8,820 nt of DNA from an uncultured Clostridia bacterium (GCA_904501815.1 CAJGCN010000057.1:1-8820), one strand, 5' to 3'. Positions 1-5,376 are shown, numbered from the stretch's first letter. Notes: a model not told the origin generated them from the letters alone. Numbers and translations: made by a program.

Positions 1-87
1 ATGAAAGAAAGTCAGGAAAGCCTGAACGCGGCGATTTCCGCAGGAATTATCATGTACGTGCTCAATCAGGATAGTTTTAACAAATAA
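1..87 (+). CDS. C-terminal end of a SpoU/TrmH-family rRNA 2'-O-methyltransferase (partial)
   Basis: The window opens inside a reading frame that runs 28 codons to a TAA at 85-87; the true start lies upstream of the window. The visible peptide contains ESLNAAISAGIIMY, which matches the C-terminal motif of SpoU/TrmH (SPOUT) methyltransferases, usually SLNVSVAAGILMYE, where this stretch forms part of the trefoil-knot S-adenosylmethionine site. Family knowledge: the RlmB branch methylates the ribose of a guanosine in 23S rRNA. Which member this is cannot be decided from 28 residues. The ATG at position 1 is probably the internal Met of the IPM.G...SLN motif, not a start. It lies 15 bases upstream of yebC and is probably co-transcribed with it. 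Confidence 0.72.
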   Translation: MKESQESLNAAISAGIIMYVLNQDSFNK

Positions 88-102
88 AAGGAGATAATAG
101 AA

Positions 103-894
103 ATGTCAGGTCATAGCAAATGGCATAACATACAGGCAAAGAAAGGCAAGGCAGACGCAGCGAAGGGTAGAATTTTCACCAAGCTCGGCAGAGAAATCGC
201 AGTTGCGGCAAAAACCAACCCCAACCCCGATACGAACAGCAAGCTCGCAGATATCATCGCAAAGGCAAAAGCTGCGAACATGCCCAACGATAACATTCAG
301 CGTAGCATCAAAAAAGCTTCTGGCGAAATGAGCGGCGCGGATTATAAAGAACTCACCTACGAAGGCTACGGCGTAGCAGGCTCGGCGGTGATTATCGTAA
401 CGCTTACGGATAACATCAACCGTACGGCAGGCGACGTTCGCGCGATTTTAGGTAAACACGGCGGTCAGCTCGGTCAAACGGGTTGCGTTTCTTATAACTT
501 TGAAAATAAAGGATATATTGTAATTGAAAGAACGGTGGAACTCGACGAAGACACGATTACTGAATATGCGTTGGAAGCAGGTGCAGACGACGTGGTGGTA
601 AGCGACGACGTATACGAAATTTTCACAGCGCCCGAAGCTTTTTCCGACGTGAGAAAATACTTGGAAGCAAAGAATGCGGAACTCGTTGCATCTGCGCCTA
701 AGGGTCGTAGAAACGACGAGGAAGAAGATAAAATTAAATTCGTGCAAGCGGAAGTGGCTATGATTTCGCAAAACAAAATCGAACTTCCTGCCGATAAATT
801 AGAAACCTTCTTAAAAATGATCGACGCGCTTGAAGACCACGACGACGTACAAAACGTTTATCACAACGTGGAAATTCCCGACGACGAAGAATAA
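103..894 (+). CDS. yebC: YebC/PmpR/TACO1-family protein
   Basis: Encodes 263 residues starting MSGHSKWHNIQAKKGKADAA, the nearly invariant N-terminus of the YebC family. Further family landmarks are IFTKLGREI (24-32), NMPNDNIQRSIKKA (59-72), TYEGYG (85-90), LTDNINRTAGDVR (101-113) and the C-terminal LEDHDDVQNVYHNVE (243-257). Members are cytoplasmic proteins annotated as DNA-binding regulators; other work links the family, including mitochondrial TACO1, to translation, so the DNA-binding label should not be taken as settled. Family members are usually about 240-250 residues. The extra length here is a charged insert at about 196-214, just before the AEVAMISQN segment. The start is supported by AAGGAG at 88-93 with a 9-base spacer. 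A strong terminator follows the stop codon. Confidence 0.96.
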   Translation: MSGHSKWHNIQAKKGKADAAKGRIFTKLGREIAVAAKTNPNPDTNSKLADIIAKAKAANMPNDNIQRSIKKASGEMSGADYKELTYEGYGVAGSAVIIVTLTDNINRTAGDVRAILGKHGGQLGQTGCVSYNFENKGYIVIERTVELDEDTITEYALEAGADDVVVSDDVYEIFTAPEAFSDVRKYLEAKNAELVASAPKGRRNDEEEDKIKFVQAEVAMISQNKIELPADKLETFLKMIDALEDHDDVQNVYHNVEIPDDEE

Positions 895-900
895 GAATAG

Positions 901-939
901 AAAATTCCCAACGGTAAAAAATCGTCGGGGATTTTTTTT
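901..939 (+). terminator. Rho-independent terminator of yebC
   Basis: The arm AAAATTCCC (901-909) pairs with GGGGATTTT (927-935), with one T-G wobble. An A/C mismatch and a further ACG/CGT pairing (911-913 with 923-925) extend the stem around an A-rich loop, and the 3' arm runs into eight T residues (932-939). The same 3' arm can also pair with 873-884 inside the end of yebC, giving an alternative and longer stem. Confidence 0.85.
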
Positions 940-948
940 GCCGTTTTC

Positions 949-977
949 TTGCTTTTTTCGTATAACTGTGCTATACT
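949..977 (+). promoter_or_regulatory. Promoter for the thioredoxin-reductase-like gene and dinB
   Basis: The -35 is TTGCTT (949-954), the spacer is 17 bases and the -10 is TATACT (972-977), preceded by TG at 969-970 (extended -10). The predicted transcript would start around 984, only about 15 bases before the ATG at 999 and just ahead of the ribosome binding site AAGGAG at 986-991. The promoter sits directly after the yebC terminator, so the next two genes form a separate unit. Confidence 0.8.
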
Positions 978-998
978 ATCTACGAAAGGAGAAAAAAT

Positions 999-1874
999 AT
1001 GTTGGATTGTATTATCGTGGGGAGTGGTTTAGCGGGTATTTCCGCCGCTTTAACTTTGCAGGCAAACGGAAAAACGTTTGAGATATTCGGCTCGCCTGAG
1101 CTTAGTTCGAAAATTTACCGCGCGGAAAAAATTCATAATTATCCCGGCTTGTCCGACGTGTCGGGACGGGCGTTTTGCGATTCGTTAAAAGCCCAACTGA
1201 AAAGCGCGAATATCACGGTAAATCCCAAAAAAGTGGGGGGCGTGTACGCGTTGAAAGATAAATTTGCCGTTTTAACGCAAGCGGGGGAAACCTTTGAAAG
1301 TAAAACGGTTATCCTTGCCGTCGGCGTGGAAACGATAAAGCCCGTTCAAGGCGAATTAGAGTTTTTAGGTCGTGGCGTAAGTTATTGCGCTACCTGCGAC
1401 GGATTTCTATATAAAGGCAAAAAAATCGCCGTCGTTTGCACGAGCAAAGAATTAGAAAATGAAATTGCGCATTTGTCGGGTTTTGCGGAAAAAGTCTATT
1501 TAATTCCTATGTATAAAGGAATAACATTTTCTGCGCCGAACGTAGAAAAAATTATGCAAATGCCGATAAAAATCGAAGGCGAGAAAAAAGTGCAACGGCT
1601 CGTGTTTGCAAAACCGTTGGATAATGGAAGGACGGATTTGCCCGTAGACGGCGTGTTTATGCTCAAAGAAAGCGTATCGCCCGCCGCGCTTACGGCAGGG
1701 CTTGAAATGCAAAACGGGCATATCGCAGTGGATAGCCAAATGCAAACGAATATAAAGGGCTGTTTTGCGGCAGGGGATTGCACGGGCAGACCTTATCAAT
1801 ATGCAAAAGCGGTAGGAGAAGGGAACGTCGCCGCTTTTTCCGCCACGTCGTTTTGCGCAAGCGAAAAGGAATAA
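999..1874 (+). CDS. Thioredoxin-reductase-like FAD-dependent oxidoreductase with a degenerate NADPH site
   Basis: Encodes 291 residues, slightly shorter than typical thioredoxin reductase (about 305-320). Seen: the N-terminal FAD dinucleotide-binding motif GSGLAG (8-13), the redox-active CATCD (130-134, Cys130 and Cys133), and the second FAD motif GCFAAGDCTGRPYQYAKAVGEG (254-275). These place it in the low-molecular-weight thioredoxin reductase fold, whose usual job is passing electrons through FAD to a disulfide partner. Odd: the NADPH-binding loop, normally GGGxSA followed by an HRR motif, reads VVCTSKELENE (145-155) and LIPMYKG (168-174). It may therefore take electrons from another donor such as reduced ferredoxin, as known for pyridine-nucleotide-independent clostridial thioredoxin reductases, or serve another disulfide. 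No thioredoxin gene lies nearby. Start: AAGGAG with a 7-base spacer. The next gene begins 20 bases after the stop, suggesting an operon. Confidence 0.88.
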   Translation: MLDCIIVGSGLAGISAALTLQANGKTFEIFGSPELSSKIYRAEKIHNYPGLSDVSGRAFCDSLKAQLKSANITVNPKKVGGVYALKDKFAVLTQAGETFESKTVILAVGVETIKPVQGELEFLGRGVSYCATCDGFLYKGKKIAVVCTSKELENEIAHLSGFAEKVYLIPMYKGITFSAPNVEKIMQMPIKIEGEKKVQRLVFAKPLDNGRTDLPVDGVFMLKESVSPAALTAGLEMQNGHIAVDSQMQTNIKGCFAAGDCTGRPYQYAKAVGEGNVAAFSATSFCASEKE

Positions 1875-1894
1875 ATGAAAAGGAGTAAAGGGTC

Positions 1895-3145
1895 GTGGAG
1901 AAGCGGGAAAGAGTAATTTTATATTCCGATTTGAATAATTTTTTCGCTTCGGTGGAAACCGTTTTAAACCCCGAACTCAAAGGCAAACCTTTAATCGTGT
2001 GTGGCGACCCGAAAGAGCGTAGGGGCGTGGTGTTCGCCAAAAACGAAGAAGCGAAAAAATACGGCATTAAAACGGCGGAAACGGTAGTTTCTGCGCTCAA
2101 AAAATGCCCGCACGTTTTGCGCGTGGAAACGCATTTTCACGAGTATAAAAAATATTCCCGTAAGGCGCGGGAGATTTACGAACGGTTTACGGATATCGTT
2201 GAAGAGTGCAGTATCGACGAGTGCGCGTTGGATATGACGGCAAGCGTAGCCTTGTTCGGGAGCGGAGAAGAGATTGCCAACAAAATACGCGAAACGGTGA
2301 AAAAAGAACTCGGCTTAACTGTTTCCGTCGGCGTAAGCTTTAATAAAGTGTTTGCGAAAATCGCTTCGGATATGAAAAAGCCTGACGCCGTCACCGTCAT
2401 TTCCCGAGAAAACTTTGAAGACAAATTGTATCCTTTGCCCGTTTCGGATATGCTGATGGTCGGGAAATCGACGGCAGAAGCTTTTCACAAAATGGGTATC
2501 TTCACCATAGGCGATTTGGCAAAGGCAGACGAGAACCTTTTAATTCAAAAAATGGGAAAAAGGGGCAGGCAGGTATGGATTTACGCGCGCGGAGAAGATA
2601 CCGAACCCGTGAAAGCAAAGGAAGAATTATCCGATATAAAATCTATCGGGAACTCTACGACTTTGCCCTACGATATCAAAAACCGCGAAGAAATTAAACG
2701 TTGGCTGTTCGTTTTGTCTGAAAGCGTATCCGCTCGTTTACGCGATTCTAAGGTGGGCAGAGCAAGTACGGTACATATCGCCGTAAAGAACGAACGATTA
2801 GAAGAATTTTCTTGGCAAACGAAAGTGCGCCCCACCTGTCTTTGTTCGGAGATAGCCAAATCTGCCTTTGAATTGTTTTGCAAGCAGTATCCGCAAGGCT
2901 CGCCCGTACATTTATTAGGCGTAAGCGTTTCGGGGTTTGATTATAACGTTTCTCAAATTTCGCTGGCGGATACGTTAGGCGACGAACGGGTGTATCAAAA
3001 GAAAGAGCGCGTAGAAACGGCGGTAGATAAAATTCGCGAAAAATACGGCTATGCAAAATTGCAACGGGGTATCCTTTTACAAGACGAAAAAGTAAACGGG
3101 TTAGATATTCGCGGTAAAAAACACGAAATAGAGCCTAAAAAATGA
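1895..3145 (+). CDS. dinB: Y-family DNA polymerase IV (translesion polymerase)
   Basis: Encodes 416 residues. Start is GTG at 1895, supported by AGGAG at 1881-1885 with a 9-base spacer; the ATG at 1875 is out of frame. Catalytic palm motifs are visible: the first metal-binding Asp in YSDLNNFFASVE (10-21, Asp12), with the Phe pair 16-17 at the steric-gate position, and SIDECALD (106-113, Asp108 and Glu109). SVGVSFNKVFAKIASDMKKPD (144-164) is the usual Y-family palm/fingers signature. The helix-hairpin-helix thumb is around 182-235, and the little finger begins near KSIGNSTTLP (249-258). QISLAD (354-359) sits where clamp-binding motifs of the QLSLF type are often found, but lacks the terminal aromatic residue. 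Role: error-prone synthesis past damaged template bases. Probably co-transcribed with the upstream flavoprotein. The stop overlaps a TGATATAAT element. Confidence 0.95.
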   Translation: MEKRERVILYSDLNNFFASVETVLNPELKGKPLIVCGDPKERRGVVFAKNEEAKKYGIKTAETVVSALKKCPHVLRVETHFHEYKKYSRKAREIYERFTDIVEECSIDECALDMTASVALFGSGEEIANKIRETVKKELGLTVSVGVSFNKVFAKIASDMKKPDAVTVISRENFEDKLYPLPVSDMLMVGKSTAEAFHKMGIFTIGDLAKADENLLIQKMGKRGRQVWIYARGEDTEPVKAKEELSDIKSIGNSTTLPYDIKNREEIKRWLFVLSESVSARLRDSKVGRASTVHIAVKNERLEEFSWQTKVRPTCLCSEIAKSAFELFCKQYPQGSPVHLLGVSVSGFDYNVSQISLADTLGDERVYQKKERVETAVDKIREKYGYAKLQRGILLQDEKVNGLDIRGKKHEIEPKK

Positions 3146-3151
3146 TATAAT
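3143..3151 (+). promoter_or_regulatory. Extended -10 element overlapping the dinB stop (orphan promoter candidate)
   Basis: TGATATAAT at 3143-3151 is a perfect extended -10; its TGA is the dinB stop codon. The matching -35 position (3123-3128, ACGAAA) is poor, but extended -10 promoters tolerate this. No intact gene follows, only the coding remnant at 3159-3254, so this may be the surviving promoter of a deleted gene. Confidence 0.35.
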
Positions 3152-3158
3152 ACGGTAA

Positions 3159-3254
3159 GATAGAAGTACATATCAAAAAGGCGAGGATCATCACCCGCAC
3201 GGCTTGCCCGACCCTGCGCCTATCGTAGACTTTATCGAAAAATATGCTAAATAA
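3159..3254 (+). pseudogene. C-terminal tail of an unrecognised protein (gene remnant)
   Basis: After an in-frame TAA at 3156-3158 a frame stays open to TAA at 3252-3254. The last 23 codons read like real protein: GEDHHPHGLPDP (about 3180-3215) followed by APIVDFIEKYAK. They use GC-rich codons (CCG, CAC, GGC, CCC, GAC, GCG) like the flanking core genes and unlike the AT-rich gene downstream. There is no start codon in the open part and no ribosome binding site, so the 5' part of the gene appears to have been lost. The His-rich stretch near a C-terminus recalls the catalytic-His end of some alpha/beta hydrolases, but that is a guess and I do not assign a family. Confidence 0.4.
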
Positions 3255-3307
3255 AAATTTTTGTAATAAGATATATGTAATTTTTCTTTTTATGGTACGA
3301 TTGTATA

Positions 3308-3336
3308 TTGTAAAAAGTATTTCATTATGCTAAAAT
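3308..3336 (+). promoter_or_regulatory. Promoter candidate upstream of the UPF0126/TRIC-like remnant
   Basis: TTGTAA (3308-3313), a 17-base spacer and TAAAAT (3331-3336), with TG at 3328-3329 forming an extended -10. It lies about 20 bases before the region homologous to the N-terminus of a UPF0126/TRIC-type protein, so it may be that gene's former promoter. The surrounding DNA is AT-rich, so chance matches are possible. Confidence 0.4.
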
Positions 3337-3354
3337 AGAAACAATAACAAACAG

Positions 3355-3528
3355 GTTGACGAAACGACGGAAATCATATTATCTATATTAGAAATTTTAG
3401 GAATAATCGCATTTTCGATATCGGGCGCGTTCGTTGCCATTAAAGCGCAGTTTTGTTTTTCAATTCTGCACTTTAAAATTACACTTAAAAAACACAAGCA
3501 ATTTTTCCTTTCACTGCGCAAAATTTGA
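3355..3528 (+). pseudogene. N-terminal fragment of a UPF0126/TRIC-type membrane protein
   Basis: In the frame through 3370 the translation reads EIILSILEILGIIAFSISGA followed by FVAIKA (about 3370-3447). This is the first transmembrane helix and its SG signature as found at the N-terminus of UPF0126/YadS proteins (PF03458, related to trimeric intracellular cation channels), where the usual pattern is LDIVGTxAFAISGxLxAxK. Right after FVAIKA the similarity stops; 26 unrelated, Lys/Phe-rich codons follow to TGA at 3526-3528. The intact family has about 200 residues and seven helices, so this is a truncated remnant. No good start codon or ribosome binding site is left. I found no later part of the gene downstream in the window. 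Confidence 0.6.
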
Positions 3529-3588
3529 TACGCAGTAAACAAAGAGAAGAGGTTTTAGAAAAAATATCAATGAAACTACCATTTTTTA

Positions 3589-3617
3589 TTGAAAAAGACG
3601 AAAATGCGTGATATAAT
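3589..3617 (+). promoter_or_regulatory. Strong promoter of the alpha-CTD-like gene
   Basis: TTGAAA (3589-3594), a 17-base spacer and TATAAT (3612-3617), with TG at 3609-3610 forming an extended -10. The predicted start of transcription is near 3624, giving a leader of about 50 bases before the ATG at 3676. The TTG that could be read as a start codon at 3589 is the -35 box itself, which argues against translation starting there. Confidence 0.82.
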
Positions 3618-3675
3618 AAATATAATAGACTTGAGGATGAAAATAATTATTAGTCGATATAAAATACGAGGTGTT

Positions 3676-4923
3676 ATGGATAAACAAAAGATATTAGATA
3701 CAACTATTTACGACTCTCAGTTTTCACAACGTTGTAAAAATGTTCTCAACTATGCTGGTGTGAAAACAATTGGCGATTTAGTTAATAAAAGCTTGGATGA
3801 AGTTTTCAGATTTAAGCACTTAGGACGCAGTATGCTTGAGGAAATTGTGAATGTTGTACATTCACTTGAATTGTCTTTTCAAGGAGAAAATATTATGGAA
3901 GAGAAAAACAATAAAGATAATTTACAAGATGGAAACATAGCAAGACAGTTAGGCTTTCATCCTGCTACTTATAGATTTTTCAAACGAAATAACATACTTT
4001 GCTTAGAAATGCTTGCCGATAAAACAGGCGAAAGCATATTTAATATGCAAAACTGTTCTATTCCTATATTTAGAAATATCGTGGAAACTTTAAATAAGAA
4101 TGGTTTCCGTTTAATTGACTGCACTGAAGAAGAATATCCTTCTGTTGCACAATATATTTGCGAATTTATAAATTTATACAAAATAAAGTTGGCTGAAAGA
4201 TATTATAAAGAAAATATTAATAAATGCTATTTGAATGATATTGAAGAGCTCAAGATTTCATCTAGATATATTACAATATTAAAGAAATTTGGCATATATA
4301 CTGTACAAGATTTGCTTGGGAAAACGAGAAATGATTTAATGAGAACAAAGCAGTTAGGCTCTAAAAGCATAAGTGCTATCACAGAAGCTTTAATAAAATA
4401 TGATATTACGATTAAAGGGGATAGGATTTATTCTTGTTCGGGGTGTGGGTCAAAATTTTCTGCTCCTATAAGTATAGAACCAACAAATTATTGCTCAATT
4501 TGCATGGCTAAAAAAGATAGAATTTTATCAATTGATACTTTGGAGGTTAAATTATCCGCAATAGAATATACAGGTTTTACTAGTATTAAATTTGGCTTTG
4601 ATATTTATGCCAATATAAAGAATTTAACAGATTCATTATTAAAGGTTAAATTAAAAGATTTTTATGTGGTGACAAAAGGAAGGCAACATTCCCCAAAGTT
4701 TTATTTAACGGGATATTCTTTCGATGAAGAGATGATTATGCCTAATTCTGTTAAATCAGCAGCTAAAATATGGGATTTAGATGATTTCTCTGGCGTAAAA
4801 CTGAAAGAGGGGGATGAGGCTTATGTTAGTTTATTTGTTTTGTCTAATAATAAAACTTTGATGTATAAATTTGTGTTAGATGAAGATGGAGATTGGGGCA
4901 TTGATGATTTTTATGAGAATTAA
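3676..4923 (+). CDS. Three RNA-polymerase-alpha-CTD-like modules + zinc ribbon + beta-rich domain; unknown function
   Basis: Encodes 415 residues from ATG 3676, with GAGGTG at 3668-3673 close upstream. Upstream in-frame starts at 3589 and 3604 fall inside the promoter. Module 1 (about 10-69) has the alpha-CTD pattern AGVKTIGDLVNKSLDEVFRF...LGRSMLEEI, as in helix-hairpin-helix C-terminal domains of RNA polymerase alpha. Module 2 (about 84-148) is a degenerate copy ending IFRNIVETLNKNGF. Module 3 (about 186-247) again reads FGIYTVQDLLGKTRNDL...LGSKSISAI. A zinc ribbon follows (Cys254, Cys257, Cys273, Cys276). The last 125 residues (about 288-415) look beta-rich, resembling immunoglobulin-like DUF4352/telokin-type domains in rhythm only. 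No signal peptide or transmembrane segment, so it is probably cytoplasmic. The modules suggest DNA or RNA-polymerase contact (inference). The gene is far AT-richer than its neighbours, suggesting transfer. I cannot name a family. Confidence 0.85.
   Translation: MDKQKILDTTIYDSQFSQRCKNVLNYAGVKTIGDLVNKSLDEVFRFKHLGRSMLEEIVNVVHSLELSFQGENIMEEKNNKDNLQDGNIARQLGFHPATYRFFKRNNILCLEMLADKTGESIFNMQNCSIPIFRNIVETLNKNGFRLIDCTEEEYPSVAQYICEFINLYKIKLAERYYKENINKCYLNDIEELKISSRYITILKKFGIYTVQDLLGKTRNDLMRTKQLGSKSISAITEALIKYDITIKGDRIYSCSGCGSKFSAPISIEPTNYCSICMAKKDRILSIDTLEVKLSAIEYTGFTSIKFGFDIYANIKNLTDSLLKVKLKDFYVVTKGRQHSPKFYLTGYSFDEEMIMPNSVKSAAKIWDLDDFSGVKLKEGDEAYVSLFVLSNNKTLMYKFVLDEDGDWGIDDFYEN
3881..3897 (+). promoter_or_regulatory. 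Internal in-frame Shine-Dalgarno and ATG within the alpha-CTD-like gene
   Basis: AAGGAG (3881-3886), an 8-base spacer and ATG (3895-3897) form a better translation start than the one at 3676. The ATG is Met74 of the long product and is in frame. It lies exactly in the linker between module 1 and module 2, so a product starting here would have 342 residues and lack only the first alpha-CTD-like module. Confidence 0.5.
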
Positions 4924-5072
4924 GTTATAAATTGTGATAATTCATATAAGGGGATAAATTTCATGGCGGTGATAAGGGGATGGATATTACTGCGTACAAG
5001 GATGAATTTCCGCCGAGAATAAGTCCAATTTGAAAACTTTACAATAAACTATAAGAATTAGAAATAAAAAAT
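4924..5072. other. Intergenic tail after the alpha-CTD-like gene, possible remnant
   Basis: No intact gene is seen. One frame stays open from 4950 to TGA at 5031-5033 and reads HGGDKGMDITAYKDEFPPRI in its middle part, with codons more like the core genes than the AT-rich gene beside it. It has no start signal and I do not recognise it; it may be another broken gene end. ATAAGGGGAT occurs twice (4946-4955 and 4972-4981), a 26-base-offset direct repeat of unknown meaning. Confidence 0.3.
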
Positions 5073-5104
5073 GCAGGAAATTGCTTGAATTTCCTGCTTT
5101 TTTT
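5073..5104. terminator. Bidirectional terminator between the alpha-CTD-like gene and tRNA-Pro
   Basis: A perfect 10-base-pair stem, GCAGGAAATT (5073-5082) with AATTTCCTGC (5088-5097), encloses the loop GCTTG. On the + strand seven T residues follow (5098-5104). On the - strand the hairpin is followed by ATTTTTTATTTC. It can therefore end transcripts from both the + strand gene and the - strand tRNA, whose encoded CCA end abuts the T tract. Confidence 0.9.
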
Positions 5105-5179
5105 GGTCGAGGCGACGGGATTTGAACCCACGACCTCATGGTCCCGAACCATGCGCGCTACCAACTGCGCTACGCCTCG
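5104..5179 (-). tRNA. tRNA-Pro (anticodon CGG)
   Basis: The - strand folds as a complete tRNA. The acceptor stem CGAGGCG/CGCCTCG is perfectly paired, with D arm GCGC...GCGC. The anticodon stem CATGG/CCATG has loop TTCGGGA, hence anticodon CGG, which reads CCG. In the T arm GTGGG/CCCGT encloses TTCAAAT. The C1-G72 pair with A73 is a known bacterial tRNA-Pro identity feature and agrees with the anticodon. The CCA end is encoded (5104-5106 on the + strand as TGG). It has its own promoter and terminator, so it is a single-gene unit. Confidence 0.97.
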
Positions 5180-5199
5180 ATTAGTTGATAAACGCTAAC

Positions 5200-5228
5200 A
5201 TTATAACAAATATAAATTTAAAAGTCAA
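5200..5228 (-). promoter_or_regulatory. Promoter of tRNA-Pro
   Basis: On the - strand the -35 is TTGACT (5228-5223), the spacer is 17 bases, and the -10 is a perfect TATAAT (5205-5200). The start of transcription would be near 5193, about 14 bases before the mature tRNA 5' end. Confidence 0.88.
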
Positions 5229-5347
5229 TTCTTTTTTACGGGGGTTGTTTAAATTCTATAAAAGTTTTTTAAATTAAAGCTGAGAATAAATTTTTTGCTA
5301 AAAAACAGAATAATTTCAAATTTTTCTTATTTGTGATATTGAACTAC

Positions 5348-5376
5348 TTGACAGTTTTCGACAAAAATTTTACAAT
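5348..5376 (+). promoter_or_regulatory. Consensus promoter of the small-protein/surface-protein operon
   Basis: A perfect -35 TTGACA (5348-5353), a 17-base spacer and -10 TACAAT (5371-5376). The predicted transcript starts near 5383 and reaches the ribosome binding site AAGGAG at 5395-5400 after about 12 bases. The DNA from 5229 to 5347 upstream is AT-rich and I see no gene or RNA structure in it. Confidence 0.85.

Larger units (their letters stand above)
3146..3675. other. Gap between dinB and the alpha-CTD-like gene: gene remnants and promoters
   Basis: This 530-base stretch holds no intact gene. In order it contains the orphan -10 element, the C-terminal remnant (3159-3254), an AT-rich spacer with a promoter candidate (3308-3336), the UPF0126/TRIC-like N-terminal remnant (3355-3450), a 7-base inverted repeat GCGCAGT/ACTGCGC (3445-3451 and 3513-3519), and a short open frame at 3489-3611. 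The last of these ends REEVLEKISMKLPFFIEKDE and might be another coding tail, but I do not recognise it. The promoter of the next gene follows at 3589-3617. The layout looks like a place where genes have been deleted and foreign DNA retained. Confidence 0.5.

Noticed and set aside
830..1081. An 83-codon + strand frame spanning the end of yebC and the start of the flavoprotein gene
   Set aside because: It overlaps two clear genes, a terminator and a promoter in another frame and has no ribosome binding site; it is a shadow.
3330..3542. A 70-codon minus-strand frame over the UPF0126/TRIC-like remnant
   Set aside because: The opposite strand reads as a recognisable transmembrane helix; the minus-strand frame has no start signal or motif.
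4963..5022. A short frame starting at the ATG of CATGGCGGTG after the alpha-CTD-like gene
   Set aside because: It gives only 19 residues rich in Arg and hydrophobics; there is no properly spaced ribosome binding site or homology I recognise.
3159..5179. The AT-rich segment as an integrative element using the tRNA-Pro gene as attachment site
   Set aside because: I looked for a copy of the tRNA 3' end near the left boundary and found only six-base similarities; there is no integrase, so tRNA-targeted integration is not supported.
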